Below are positions 1-7,941 of a DNA stretch of 19,270 nucleotides, in pieces. Made by a program: the position numbers and the translations under genes. The notes beneath the pieces were generated by a model. The model ran no database searches and was not told where the DNA came from. It saw only the letters and a list, made by a program, of their open reading frames with translations. The stretch comes from Dehalococcoidia bacterium (GTDB taxonomy: Bacteria > Chloroflexota > Dehalococcoidia > Dehalococcoidales > BS750m-G39): assembly GCA_030615425.1 (NCBI GenBank), contig JAUWZG010000012.1, positions 1 through 19,270 of the forward strand. The letters run 5' to 3'. How positions within the stretch are numbered: position 1 is the first letter of the stretch; every line of letters begins with the position of its first letter.

Positions 1-254
1 TCCAGGATATCAAAAAAGCCAGCCACCAGCACCACAAAGCCAGCGGCAAAAGGGTGTCCGGTAATAATAAGCGCCGCTGCACCGAGGGTTAATATAAAAC
101 CAAACCAGGTTATGACGTCGGGGGTTAGTGGTGTTCTGGCCAGAATCTGCACCACCGGCTGGGTAAGACGATGGGCTATGGCACGGCGAACTCGGTATAG
201 ACCTTCTTCAGAGCCTGATTTTGGTGAAACTTTACTAACCGGACTACCCCCCAC
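1..254 (-). CDS. CDP-alcohol phosphatidyltransferase, N-terminal part (partial)
   Basis: This reading frame was translated by hand from the minus strand; it begins at GTG 254 and runs off the left edge after about 84 residues. The visible part has a basic N-terminal stretch, then LTPDVIT, then a hydrophobic stretch of two membrane segments ending in GFFDILD, which is the beginning of the family's D-x2-D-G-x2-A-R metal-binding motif. The LTPDV(I/V)T block recalls the mycobacterial phosphatidylinositol-phosphate synthase PgsA1. Enzymes of this family move a phosphatidyl group from CDP-diacylglycerol to an alcohol in the membrane. The gene lies 6 bases after the PimA-like gene and two genes after ino1, so inositol phosphate is the most likely acceptor (inference). 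The start is forced because the in-frame TAA of the preceding gene lies just two codons upstream. No good ribosome binding site is visible, so translational coupling is likely. A phosphatidylglycerophosphate synthase cannot be excluded. Confidence 0.85.
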   Translation of the reverse strand, partial: MGGSPVSKVSPKSGSEEGLYRVRRAIAHRLTQPVVQILARTPLTPDVITWFGFILTLGAAALIITGHPFAAGFVVLVAGFFDIL

Positions 255-260
255 TCTTGC

Positions 261-1433
261 TTAAACCGAAACCGGCGTCGCTTTCAACTGGGGAAACCGC
301 TTCCGCCAGGGCGGCTCACTGAGCACCCTCATATAATAATCCAGAACACTCCGGGCAATATGTTCCCAGCTATGCTCCAGGGCTTTAGCCCTCCCCTTGG
401 CTACCATCTCCTGGCAAAGTGATTGGTCACTGAGGAGAGAGATTAGCGCATTAGCTAGGCTTTCCTTATCTTCTGGCGGCACTAATTGCCCATCAACGCC
501 ATGGTTTACTACGCTGGCATAACCTTCTATGTTTGAGGCAACAATGGGCTTACCTACCGCCATAGCCTCAAGCAAAATGATGCCGAAGCTCTCCCGACCT
601 GTGGCTGGAGCACAAAAAACATCGGCGGTTTTATAGTATCGGGGTAATTCATCATAGGGGACAAAGCCGGTAAAGACAACGTCCTTAAGACCGCTCCTTG
701 CCACCTGCTTCTCATACTTACGCCGCAGCCTGGTGCCAGGGCCAACGACAATAAGTCGGGAATTTGGAATTTCCTGTTTAACCTGCACGAAAGCTTCAAG
801 TAGATATTTCACCCCTTTTCGCTTCTCCAGACGACCGACAAACAGGATGTTCGCCTTGCCATCACCGAATTCATCAATTGGAGAGACATCGGGGGAAAAA
901 TGGTCTAAATCCACACCATTGGGGATAATATTGTAGTATCCGGGGAAGTGCTCATGGGCAAACTCCCTGGCTGGTTCAGACACCGCAATCTTGCCATGAA
1001 TCTTGCGGAAACTCTTCTTCAAAAGCCACTTGCCAAAGGGTTTGGCGAAATTATACCCCGGTCTACCATGACTGGCATGAAAGGTGCCTATATTGGCTGT
1101 TTGCGACAAGCGGAGCACAACAGGACATAGCATCGGCATTAAAGGCTCGTGAAGGTGGATAACATCAAAGTTTTCGCGCTCGAGGACGGCTTTTATTCTA
1201 GAAGACAACCATAGTGAAATAGTAACCCGGGCAATGGAACCGCTGGTAGGAATGGGGCGGGGTCTACCTATGGGTATGAACCTATCGCCAAAGTCGGAAA
1301 CAGCCTTAGAGGCGGGAGCAATGACCCTAACATCGTGCCCCATCCTGGTAAAGTGGCGCTCCAGACAGGTAATATGAACGCAGACACCGCCAGGATAGGC
1401 AAAGTCATACGGGGAGACTAACGCTATCTTCAC
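261..1433 (-). CDS. pimA: GT4 glycosyltransferase, phosphatidylinositol mannosyltransferase (PimA)-like
   Basis: A 390-residue GT-B fold glycosyltransferase of family GT4. The N-terminal acceptor half shows PGGVCVH (residues 14-20), the SGSIAR block (64-69), HLHEP (93-97) and TFHAS (117-121). The donor half shows the linker PNGVD (171-175), GRLEKRKG (200-207) and the E-x7-E donor-binding signature in ESFGIILLEAMAVGKP (281-296). These blocks follow mycobacterial PimA closely. PimA puts the first mannose from GDP-mannose on phosphatidylinositol at the inner face of the membrane. The upstream ino1 and downstream CDP-alcohol phosphatidyltransferase genes fit that role. The start is GTG at 1433; a GGAGG lies upstream but about 16 bases away, which is long. 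A different lipid or sugar acceptor is possible, since GT4 substrates are hard to read from sequence. Confidence 0.85.
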   Translation of the reverse strand: MKIALVSPYDFAYPGGVCVHITCLERHFTRMGHDVRVIAPASKAVSDFGDRFIPIGRPRPIPTSGSIARVTISLWLSSRIKAVLERENFDVIHLHEPLMPMLCPVVLRLSQTANIGTFHASHGRPGYNFAKPFGKWLLKKSFRKIHGKIAVSEPAREFAHEHFPGYYNIIPNGVDLDHFSPDVSPIDEFGDGKANILFVGRLEKRKGVKYLLEAFVQVKQEIPNSRLIVVGPGTRLRRKYEKQVARSGLKDVVFTGFVPYDELPRYYKTADVFCAPATGRESFGIILLEAMAVGKPIVASNIEGYASVVNHGVDGQLVPPEDKESLANALISLLSDQSLCQEMVAKGRAKALEHSWEHIARSVLDYYMRVLSEPPWRKRFPQLKATPVSV

Positions 1434-1466
1434 CGCTAGCTACCTAAAACCTCCGTGGCGACTCAG

Positions 1467-2561
1467 TCAAAGGGGTATACTCTCCACTGGCTGAGTAGTA
1501 GCAATAAACCCCTCCACCATCTGACGAGCCTGGTCATCAGTATATTGAACTGGTGGTGATTTCATAAAGTAGGCAGAAGGAGACTCCAGAGCTCCTTTAA
1601 GTCCACGGTCCAAGGCAAGCTTACAGCACCTTATAGCATCAATCACCACCCCTGCCGAGTTGGGGCTGTCCCACACCTCAAGCTTCAACTCCAGATTGAG
1701 AGGAACATCACCAAAGGTTCGCCCCTCCATCCTGACATGGCAAAACTTGCGGTCGAGTAACCAGGGAACGTAATCACTGGGACCGACATGGATATTATCG
1801 GGGTCAAGCTCATAATCTAGCTGAGAGGTGACGGCGGTGGTTTTAGATATCTTCTTGGACTCCAATCGCGACCTCTCCAGCATATTATAGAAGTCGGTGT
1901 TACCACCAAAGTTCAACTGATAGGTTCGTTCCAGTTTAACGCCACGGTCTCTAAACAGACGGGTAAGGATACGGTGGGTAATAGTAGCTCCGACCTGAGA
2001 TTTTATATCATCGCCGATAATGGGCAGGCCACTTTGTTCGAAACGCTGCTGCCAGTACTTCTCCCTGGCAATAAAAACTGGAATGCAGTTGATAAAGCCG
2101 CAGCCAGCGGTTAGCACCTGCTCTATATACCACTTAGTTGCCTCTTCGCTACCAACCGGCAGGTAATTAATCACCACATCGGTATGGGTATCTTTCAGGA
2201 TTTTAATTATATCGGCGGTGGGACCTGGCGCCTTCTCTATTATTTGCGATAGATAAAGACCCAAGCCATCATGGGTCATACCCCGCTGGACCTTCACCCC
2301 GGTAGTCGGCACTTCACAAAATTTAAAGGTATTATTGGGCGAGGTGAAGATAGCTCGGGCCAGGTCCTTGCCTACCTTGTTTTTATCAACATCAAAGGCA
2401 GCCACGAAATTAATATCACCGATATGATACCCGCCAAGACTAGTATGCATAAGTCCGGGCACAAACTCATCTTCTTTTGCTTTCCCATAGTAGTAGATGC
2501 CCTGAACCAGGGAAGAAGCACAGTTACCCACACCTACTATGGCTACATTTATCTTGCCCAA
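1467..2561 (-). CDS. ino1: Inositol-3-phosphate (myo-inositol-1-phosphate) synthase
   Basis: This 364-residue protein matches the short actinobacterial/archaeal type of inositol-1-phosphate synthase in length. It converts D-glucose-6-phosphate to L-myo-inositol-1-phosphate, using NAD in an internal redox cycle. The NAD-binding motif GVGNCASSL is at residues 10-18. The family blocks [23 protein letters not shown] and [15 protein letters not shown] follow in order; the last contains active-site lysine territory. The start is TTG at 2561, preceded by a strong AAAGGAGGG about 11 bases upstream, and no better start is nearby. The gene leads the pimA / CDP-alcohol transferase group, so it probably supplies inositol phosphate for phosphatidylinositol lipids. 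Its upstream leader holds three hairpins. The enzyme could instead feed a soluble inositol solute; the lipid genes next to it argue against that. Confidence 0.95.
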   Translation of the reverse strand: MGKINVAIVGVGNCASSLVQGIYYYGKAKEDEFVPGLMHTSLGGYHIGDINFVAAFDVDKNKVGKDLARAIFTSPNNTFKFCEVPTTGVKVQRGMTHDGLGLYLSQIIEKAPGPTADIIKILKDTHTDVVINYLPVGSEEATKWYIEQVLTAGCGFINCIPVFIAREKYWQQRFEQSGLPIIGDDIKSQVGATITHRILTRLFRDRGVKLERTYQLNFGGNTDFYNMLERSRLESKKISKTTAVTSQLDYELDPDNIHVGPSDYVPWLLDRKFCHVRMEGRTFGDVPLNLELKLEVWDSPNSAGVVIDAIRCCKLALDRGLKGALESPSAYFMKSPPVQYTDDQARQMVEGFIATTQPVESIPL

Positions 2562-2812
2562 GGTTTAATTGCCCTCCTTTCCAACAGTAGAACCTATGGG
2601 GAAAAGGCACAAACCTAGCTACCCCACACACTTATTGACCGTTATCAGTAACATCTCGCTGGAAATTAGTGCCAAAAAGGCTCACTAATAAGCAAACCGC
2701 CTCTTTGACACAGCAAGTAGGAGCTGAACTCCTACCAAGCTCTGGTGCCCATACTGAAGAGGATTTACTTACCCCACCTCTAGCCAATGCAATCGGTCAA
2801 ACTGGTTACCGA
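2562..2812 (-). promoter_or_regulatory. ino1 upstream leader with three stem-loops
   Basis: This 251-base stretch between the small zinc ribbon gene and ino1 codes for no convincing protein on either strand. It contains three inverted repeats. One at 2791-2814 has a 7-bp stem and 10-base loop and overlaps the stop codon of the upstream gene. One at 2717-2735 has a perfect 7-bp stem (GTAGGAG/CTCCTAC) and 5-base loop. One at 2665-2689 has about 9 bp with a two-base bulge. None is followed by a U tract on the minus strand, so they are not simple intrinsic terminators. I saw no good promoter for ino1 inside the stretch, so ino1 may be read from the promoter before the zinc ribbon gene. Regulatory function is inferred. 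Confidence 0.4.
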
Positions 2813-2953
2813 TTAGCCTTGACCAATCCTAAATACTTTCGTCCCACATGAAGGGCAAACCCCTTTCGTGGCTGGTCTGCCGTTCTTCAGGGTAACCCTC
2901 TGGGGATCCCTTATATCTACCTTCCTTCTACACTTAAAGCAATACGCCTGCAA
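2813..2953 (-). CDS. Small zinc ribbon protein, DUF5679-like
   Basis: A 46-residue protein found by hand translation. It begins (M)QAYCFKCR and has two CxxC pairs, C5-C8 and C33-C36, which should bind one zinc ion. The middle holds the family-like block TLKNGRPATKGVCP (residues 21-34), and the protein ends shortly after FRIG. I recognise this as the DUF5679 type, a short protein of unknown function common in Chloroflexota and related groups. The start is TTG at 2953, supported by the near-perfect ribosome binding site AAGGGGGTGAT just upstream. A promoter with -35 TTGACA and -10 TATAGT lies about 30 bases before the start. It is the first gene upstream of ino1 on the same strand; whether it acts with the inositol-lipid genes is unknown. 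Confidence 0.85.
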   Translation of the reverse strand: MQAYCFKCRRKVDIRDPQRVTLKNGRPATKGVCPSCGTKVFRIGQG

Positions 2954-2983
2954 CTAAATCACCCCCTTCTCAGTATCGGTTGA

Positions 2984-3013
2984 ACTATACCCCTATTATA
3001 CGCAAGCTGTCAA
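2984..3013 (-). promoter_or_regulatory. Promoter of the zinc ribbon gene (possibly of the ino1 operon)
   Basis: On the minus strand a consensus -35 TTGACA (3013-3008) is followed after 18 bases by TATAGT (2989-2984). The predicted transcription start near 2977 leaves a leader of about 24 bases with a strong ribosome binding site before TTG 2953. A second TATAAT lies within the spacer but is only 7 bases from the -35. Confidence 0.65.
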
Positions 3014-3032
3014 GCCCTGTTAAGGAATTTCT

Positions 3033-3055
3033 AGAGAGGGGCTAAGCCCCTCTCT
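3033..3055 (-). terminator. Strong hairpin downstream of truB
   Basis: A perfect 10-bp stem (AGAGAGGGGC/GCCCCTCTCT) closes a 3-base TAA loop, 34 bases after the truB stop. It sits where the end of the nusA-truB transcript is expected, just before the next promoter on the same strand. There is no U tract on either side, so it may be a pause or RNA-protecting structure rather than a true intrinsic terminator. A second hairpin (3079-3104, CCCCACG/CGTGGGG core) overlaps the truB stop codon. Confidence 0.5.
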
Positions 3056-3088
3056 TACTCCACTCCCCCTTTAATTTACCCCACGGAA

Positions 3089-4003
3089 TCAGGATTTCGT
3101 GGGGACCCCTTTAAAAACCTTCTCCGGCTGCCACTGCCCCCTTTCCGCATCGAAGTGTAGCATACCCAAGAAGTAACCATCACGGGTATAGACACGGCAG
3201 CGATTGCCATAAGAAGACCCGGGCAAACTGCCATCACCCTCAAAAACCAAAGGACGGCCGTTCCTTATATCCTCTTCAGCGGCATCACCGACTACCATAG
3301 CCGCCCAATGCAAAAGCACAATATCTATAGGATAGATAAAGTGTTGCCAGTAGCCATAGCAGAACGCATCCTCAAGCTGCGGCATTGAAACTGCGTCCTC
3401 AATGCCGAAGAGGCCACACCTCAAGCGGGTCAGGCTCTTCAAACTAGCGCCACAACCCAGAAGTTGCCCTAAATCATGAGCCAACGAGCGGATATAGGTG
3501 CCCTTACCACACTCTACTTCTATAGTGGCTACCGGCGGTTGCCAGTCTATAAGCTCCAAACGATAAACCCACCTCAGCCGGCTTTTCCTCTCCACCTTGA
3601 TACCGGAGCGTGCCAATTCGTAAAGTGGCTTACCACCATGCTTCACGGCACTATACATTGGAGGGGTCTGCGGTATCAGACCACGAAATGAAGTGAGTGC
3701 CGAAAGTAACTTTTCCCGGCTAATCCCAGAGGGATCTCCCTTACTGGTGATGCTACCGGTGGCATCATAGGTATCTGTAGCCACACCAAATTCAATCTGA
3801 GCCCGATAAGCCTTAGTGGCATCTAGTAAAAATTGGATAATACGCGTCCCCTGACCAAGGCAAACAGGTAAAACACCGGTAGCTGCCGGGTCGAGGGTGC
3901 CAGCATGCCCCACGTGCCTCTCTCCGGTCAGGCGCTTCACCAGGGAGACAATACTGAAGGAAGTCTTACCCCAGGGCTTATCGATATTTAGTATACCATC
4001 CAC
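3089..4003 (-). CDS. truB: tRNA pseudouridine(55) synthase TruB
   Basis: TruB makes pseudouridine at position 55 in the T loop of tRNAs. With the start chosen here the protein has 304 residues. It begins MDGILNIDKPWGKTS, and the catalytic aspartate is D38 in GHAGTLDPAATGVLP. The later blocks YRAQIEFGVATDTYDATG, PPMYSAVKHGGKPLYELAR and GTYIRSLAHDLG are all typical. The C-terminal third should be the PUA domain. The reading frame is open further upstream to 4051, inside rbfA, but family proteins begin at the DGILNIDKP block. GTG at 4003 (one base after the rbfA stop) and GTG at 4012 (overlapping that stop) are the credible starts; neither has a clear ribosome binding site, so coupling to rbfA is likely. 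It is the last gene of the nusA operon, a common bacterial arrangement. Confidence 0.96.
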   Translation of the reverse strand: MDGILNIDKPWGKTSFSIVSLVKRLTGERHVGHAGTLDPAATGVLPVCLGQGTRIIQFLLDATKAYRAQIEFGVATDTYDATGSITSKGDPSGISREKLLSALTSFRGLIPQTPPMYSAVKHGGKPLYELARSGIKVERKSRLRWVYRLELIDWQPPVATIEVECGKGTYIRSLAHDLGQLLGCGASLKSLTRLRCGLFGIEDAVSMPQLEDAFCYGYWQHFIYPIDIVLLHWAAMVVGDAAEEDIRNGRPLVFEGDGSLPGSSYGNRCRVYTRDGYFLGMLHFDAERGQWQPEKVFKGVPTKS

Positions 4004-4004
4004 G

Positions 4005-4373
4005 CTAGTCACTATGCCGATCTGGAGTGCTATTGGCGCTAACCTCATCAATCAAGTGCAAGAGGTGGGTTCCCCGCTTAATAGAATCGTCCCAGTGAAA
4101 GCTCAGCTCAGGGATACGGCGCAGTCGCAAATGCTTAGCCAGCTTATTACGGAAGAAACCAGCGGCAGCCATCAGCCCGTTCAGCGTCGCCTGTTTTTCT
4201 TCCTCGCTGCCCATACAACTGACAAATACTTTGGCATATCGCAGGTCGGGGGAGGTGGAAACCTCGGTCACAGCAACAAAATTGCCAAGCCGCGGGTCTT
4301 TGACCTGGCGCTGAAGCAACTGGCTAATTTCCTGGCGAATAAGATTATTCACCCGCTCGATGCGATGTGCCAC
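4005..4373 (-). CDS. rbfA: Ribosome-binding factor A
   Basis: RbfA is a small KH-fold factor that binds the immature 30S subunit and helps finish the 5' end of 16S rRNA. The protein has 122 residues, the usual length. Typical blocks are RIERVNNLIRQEISQLL at the N terminus, VKDPRLGNFVAVTEV, SPDLRYAKVFVS and, near the end, RIPELSFHWDDSIKRG. The start is GTG at 4373, with AGGGGG eight bases upstream that overlaps the infB stop region; the gap to infB is 12 bases. It lies between infB and truB, as in many bacteria. Confidence 0.95.
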   Translation of the reverse strand: MAHRIERVNNLIRQEISQLLQRQVKDPRLGNFVAVTEVSTSPDLRYAKVFVSCMGSEEEKQATLNGLMAAAGFFRNKLAKHLRLRRIPELSFHWDDSIKRGTHLLHLIDEVSANSTPDRHSD

Positions 4374-4385
4374 AATCGGTGCCCC

Positions 4386-6152
4386 CTAGCTAGACTTCTC
4401 TTTGCGGAAAAGTTCTAGTATATCGCCAACCTCAAAGTCATTAAAATCTTCAATACCCACCCCGCACTCATAGCCAGAGGTCACCTCCTTGACATCATCC
4501 TTGAAACGCCTCAGGCTGTTGACCACAGATTCAGATACTATTTGCTCCCCGCGCCGCACCCTGACTGAGGCACCCCGACTCACCTTGCCCTCGGTGACAT
4601 AGACGCCGGCTACCTTTGATTTCTTGCTACTGGAAAAGATTGCCCTTACCTCAGCCCTGCCATCAATAACCTCGACATAAGTGGGCTCTAACATGCCTTT
4701 GAGAGCCTTCTCCACGTCATCTACCAGATTGTAAATCACATCGTAGGAACGGATGTCAACGCCCTCCACCTCAGCCAGGCGCCGTGCCCCGGCTTCAACG
4801 CCGGTGCCAAAGCCAATAATGAGCCCCTTAGAGGCAATAGCCAGCATTACATCACTCTCAGTAATATTGCCACTGCCGCTATGGATAATCCTGACCTGAA
4901 CCTGCTCCGTTGCCAGCCGTTCCAGAGAACTTCTTATCGGCTCAATACTGCCTTGAACATCGGCTTTGAGAATAACATTGAGCTCTTTTACCTGTCCAGC
5001 ACTTATTTGGTCAAAGAGGTTATCCAGGCTCACTGACTTGGGCTGCATCTCCTGTTGGCGCTTTTGTATTAAAGCCCGTGCCTGGTGCTCACCAGCCACT
5101 GAGGTTAGAGTATCACCCACCTGAGGCACACTATCCAGACCAAGGAGTTCAACCGGCATGGCTGGTTCGGCTTTCCTCACTCGCTTGCCCACATCATTAA
5201 ACATCGCCCTTATCCTGCCCCAGGTGCCGCCAACTACTACCGTGTCCCCAACCTTTAGGGTTCCGTTTTGAATGAGCACAGTAGCCAATGGCCCCTTAGT
5301 CTTGTCCATCTCAGCTTCAATAACCACCCCCACCGCCGGTTGAGATGGGTCAGCCCTGAGCTCCTCCACCTCAGCCACCACCAGAAGATTTTCCAGTAGC
5401 TCAGAGATGCCCGTCTTCTCCTTAGCCGAAATGGGGACACAGACTACGTCGCCCCCCCACTCCTCGATAAGCAGACCGGCATCAGCTAGCTGTTGCTTAA
5501 CCGTCTCAGGGTTAGCCTCAGGCTTATCAATCTTATTAATAGCCACCACGATTGGCACCTCGGCAGCCTGGGCATGGTCAATAGCTTCTAAAGTCTGCGG
5601 CATCACCCCATCATCAGCAGCCACCACCAAGATGGTGATGTCGGTTACCTGTGCTCCACGAGCTCGTATGGCAGTAAAGGCTTCATGACCCGGGGTATCC
5701 AGGAAGGTAATCTTTTGCCCGTTAACCTCCACCTGATAGGCGCCAATATGCTGGGTAATACCCCCGGCCTCGGTAGCCATGACATTGGTCTGCCGGATAG
5801 CATCCAAAAGTCTGGTCTTACCGTGATTGACATGCCCCATAATGGTAACCACCGCCGGGCGAAGCTGCAGACCGCTCAGTTCCTCATCCTGAGGTCGGTA
5901 CCGCCGGCTCTCTCCAACACGAGCTGCCCGAGGCTCCGGCTGTGCTTCATAACCAAGGTTAGTAGCAACAGCGGCCGCTGTTTCATAGTCAACGACCTGA
6001 TTGATATTGGCAAAAATGCCGTTTCTCATCAGTTGTTTGATAACGTCTATGGCACTAACCTGCAAAAGGTCAGCCAATTGCCTCACCGCTACCGAGTGAG
6101 GAATCTCAATCAGGTTTGCCTTCGGTTCAGCTGATTCGCTCTTTTTTGCCAC
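4386..6152 (-). CDS. infB: Translation initiation factor IF-2 (short form)
   Basis: IF-2 is the GTPase that brings initiator fMet-tRNA to the ribosome and promotes subunit joining. At 588 residues it is short: a single IF2_N domain (about 15-65) is followed directly by the G domain, without the long charged N-terminal region of the E. coli protein. G motifs are visible: GHVNHGKT (G1), [12 protein letters not shown] (G2), DTPGHEAF (G3), NKID (G4) and SAKEKTG (G5). Domain II, domain III and the C-terminal fMet-tRNA-binding domain with its [11 protein letters not shown] block follow. The G1 motif has asparagine (residue 109) where the family almost always has aspartate; the codon is AAT. I chose GTG 6152 because AAGGAG lies about seven bases upstream; TTG 6155 is directly before it but too close to that site. 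Confidence 0.96.
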   Translation of the reverse strand: MAKKSESAEPKANLIEIPHSVAVRQLADLLQVSAIDVIKQLMRNGIFANINQVVDYETAAAVATNLGYEAQPEPRAARVGESRRYRPQDEELSGLQLRPAVVTIMGHVNHGKTRLLDAIRQTNVMATEAGGITQHIGAYQVEVNGQKITFLDTPGHEAFTAIRARGAQVTDITILVVAADDGVMPQTLEAIDHAQAAEVPIVVAINKIDKPEANPETVKQQLADAGLLIEEWGGDVVCVPISAKEKTGISELLENLLVVAEVEELRADPSQPAVGVVIEAEMDKTKGPLATVLIQNGTLKVGDTVVVGGTWGRIRAMFNDVGKRVRKAEPAMPVELLGLDSVPQVGDTLTSVAGEHQARALIQKRQQEMQPKSVSLDNLFDQISAGQVKELNVILKADVQGSIEPIRSSLERLATEQVQVRIIHSGSGNITESDVMLAIASKGLIIGFGTGVEAGARRLAEVEGVDIRSYDVIYNLVDDVEKALKGMLEPTYVEVIDGRAEVRAIFSSSKKSKVAGVYVTEGKVSRGASVRVRRGEQIVSESVVNSLRRFKDDVKEVTSGYECGVGIEDFNDFEVGDILELFRKEKSS

Positions 6153-6163
6153 CAAATCGCTCC

Positions 6164-6460
6164 TTATCTCAGTTCCTTCCCATATCTGATAAGCTGCTCC
6201 CGATTATCCTGAGTAAGAGCGGTGCGCAAGGTATGTTCCAGCCGCCCTTTTTTAAGCCCAATCTCCCAGCACTCCGCCGCCGGGCATAAGTATGCACCAC
6301 GCCCTGCCCTCTTTCCACCAGTATCAACCTCCACACCACCGCCGGAAATTCGAACCAACCGAATTAGCTCCCGCTTAGGTCTTACCTTACCACAAGCTAG
6401 GCAAGTCCGCTGTGGTATATGCTTAACTGAAGCTGGATTAATACTCCTCCCCCTCCTCAT
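6164..6460 (-). CDS. ylxR: YlxR/RnpM family RNA-binding protein
   Basis: This 98-residue protein has the YlxR signature: [24 protein letters not shown] (residues about 14-37), then [12 protein letters not shown] and a C-terminal [10 protein letters not shown] block. The paired cysteines in CLAC and the one in YLCP are visible. YlxR proteins sit between nusA and infB in most bacteria; in Bacillus subtilis the protein has been reported to bind RNase P RNA and modulate RNase P, hence the name RnpM. ATG 6460 overlaps the end of nusA by 23 bases. A TTG directly upstream is in frame but less likely. No strong ribosome binding site precedes the ATG, so it is probably read by coupling to nusA. Confidence 0.92.
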   Translation of the reverse strand: MRRGRSINPASVKHIPQRTCLACGKVRPKRELIRLVRISGGGVEVDTGGKRAGRGAYLCPAAECWEIGLKKGRLEHTLRTALTQDNREQLIRYGKELR

Positions 6461-7847
6461 CAAGAATTTCTGGTTCTCGGCGCTGTTTCCTGAGCTTCAT
6501 ACCATCATCGGCGCTCCGGTCGTGAACGCCCTTCTTTTTCTTCTTCCTTGATTTAGCCACAGGCTTAGTCGGTCCAGATACTACAACATCCTCAGCAAAC
6601 CGAAGCTGGGGTTTCTCCAAAGTTACTTGTGGTTCCAAAAAAGGTCCGGGAGGGATAAGTGTGGTATCAAGAGTGGGCAGAGGCTGAGCCTCTGCCCCTG
6701 CCGGGGCTAAGGCAGGCTCCTCAATAGCTGGTAGTTCAGCAGAAAGCTCTTCACCGACTACAGCCTCCTCCTCTACCTCAAGCGAAGGCTCGGCTTTGGC
6801 CAACTTTTCTTCCTCAGCGATTGAGGCACTCTTAATGTCAATCCGCCAGCCGGTGAGCTTAGCTGCCAATCTAGCATTCTGCCCCTCCTTACCGATGGCT
6901 AATGAGAGTTGCTTATCAGGGACAACCACCGTAGCTATCCCCTCGCCCTCATCCAGCCCCACACTTAATACCTGTGCCGGGCTAAGGGCATTAGCAATGA
7001 AGGCCGAGACATCTGAGTTCCACACAACGACGTCTAGCTTTTCACCATTTAACTCTCTCATAATATTTTGTATCCTGATACCACGAAGCCCAACACAGCA
7101 ACCAACCGGGTCAATACCCTCCTGGCGTGCTGCCACCGCTACCTTACTCCGATAACCAGCCTCACGGGCGATAGATTTCACCTCCACTATCCCGCTAAGA
7201 ACCTCAGGGACCTCCAGCTCAAAAAGCCGACGAAGTAAATCTGGGTGAGAGCGTGACACTATTACCTGAGGTCCTCTGCTGGTCCGAACCACCTCTAGAA
7301 GACAGACCTTAAGCCTCTGACCTATACGATACCTCTCAGTGCGCACCTGCTCGGCGGCGGGGAGTATTGCCTCGGCTCTACCCAAATCAATGAAAAGCTG
7401 CCTAGGCTCAATGCGTTGCACCAAGCCGGTGACAATATCACCTTCCTTATCAGAATATTCCTCAAAAATGGCGCTATGCTCTGCCTCATGAAGGCGCTGG
7501 AGAATAACCTGCTTTGCCGTTTGAGCGGCAATGCGTCCAGCGTTGTGCGGGGTGGCTTCTACCTCAATTGTCTCATCAATCTGGATATCTGGTTTGAGCT
7601 TACTCGCCTCGGTTAGTGATATTTCACGGCGCGAATCCGAGGGTTGCTCAACTACAGTTTTCTCCGCCCACACCTTAACCCTGCCTGTAGTGGGATCAAT
7701 CTTGACCAAAATATTTTGGTTGGGGGCAAAATTATCCTTCCTATAAGCCGATACCAGCGCTGTCTCTACGGCAGAAATAACCACCTCCTTAGGAAGGTTC
7801 TTCTCCGCTGAGAGCTGAGTTATAGCGAGCATAAATTCGCTCTTCAT
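6438..7847 (-). CDS. nusA: Transcription elongation/termination factor NusA
   Basis: NusA binds RNA polymerase and nascent RNA, and affects pausing, termination and antitermination. The protein has 469 residues. An N-terminal polymerase-binding domain (about 1-130) is followed by an S1 domain (135-199) and two KH domains, with the [10 protein letters not shown] loop near 253-262 and [17 protein letters not shown] at 318-334. Beyond residue about 345 there is an unusual tail of roughly 125 residues. It is rich in Glu, Ala and Pro, then has a run of lysines (SRKKKKKG, 433-440), and ends with an acidic DEEGEEY. Start ATG 7847 has GGGAGG about 12 bases upstream; the region between could fold into a small hairpin. 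It is the first gene of the operon, and the usual upstream rimP is absent here. Confidence 0.96.
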   Translation of the reverse strand: MKSEFMLAITQLSAEKNLPKEVVISAVETALVSAYRKDNFAPNQNILVKIDPTTGRVKVWAEKTVVEQPSDSRREISLTEASKLKPDIQIDETIEVEATPHNAGRIAAQTAKQVILQRLHEAEHSAIFEEYSDKEGDIVTGLVQRIEPRQLFIDLGRAEAILPAAEQVRTERYRIGQRLKVCLLEVVRTSRGPQVIVSRSHPDLLRRLFELEVPEVLSGIVEVKSIAREAGYRSKVAVAARQEGIDPVGCCVGLRGIRIQNIMRELNGEKLDVVVWNSDVSAFIANALSPAQVLSVGLDEGEGIATVVVPDKQLSLAIGKEGQNARLAAKLTGWRIDIKSASIAEEEKLAKAEPSLEVEEEAVVGEELSAELPAIEEPALAPAGAEAQPLPTLDTTLIPPGPFLEPQVTLEKPQLRFAEDVVVSGPTKPVAKSRKKKKKGVHDRSADDGMKLRKQRREPEILDEEGEEY

Positions 7848-7935
7848 CTGAGATCAAGACCTCCCAGCTTATTATTTTCCCCCTACAACAAAAAAGTGGG
7901 AATCAAACCCACTTCACTAGTCAATCTTTTTCCAA
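7848..7935 (-). promoter_or_regulatory. nusA operon leader, candidate attenuator
   Basis: From the predicted transcription start near 7935 to the nusA ATG there are about 88 bases. They contain an intrinsic terminator in the direction of nusA and then the ribosome binding site GGGAGG. Close to the start, GAGGT can pair with ATCTC around a four-base loop and partly cover the ribosome binding site. A TGGGA in the ribosome-binding region is also complementary to TCCCA in the 3' arm of the terminator, so the two structures could compete. The arrangement is seen in the sequence; control by attenuation is inferred. Confidence 0.5.
7890..7914 (-). terminator. Intrinsic terminator inside the nusA leader
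   Basis: On the minus strand a 7-bp stem (AAGTGGG/CCCACTT) with a 7-base loop runs straight into a tract of six T residues. No minus-strand gene lies upstream of it, because the neighbouring amidohydrolase gene is divergent. It therefore acts on transcripts entering nusA. In the plus direction there is no T tract. Confidence 0.7.
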
Positions 7936-7941
7936 CCAATA

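Noticed and set aside
2669..2851. 60-codon plus-strand open frame in the ino1 upstream region
   Set aside because: It overlaps the better supported zinc ribbon gene on the other strand, has no ribosome binding site, and the predicted protein resembles nothing.
3033..3055. Certain intrinsic terminator after truB
   Set aside because: The stem is strong but lacks a U tract in both directions, so it is listed only as a probable terminator or stabilising hairpin.
3897..4418. 173-codon plus-strand open frame opposite truB/rbfA
   Set aside because: It is antisense to two genes with clear family motifs and shows no domain of its own.
5685..6134. 149-codon plus-strand open frame opposite infB
   Set aside because: It is antisense to the conserved IF2 N-terminal and G domains and has no recognisable motif.
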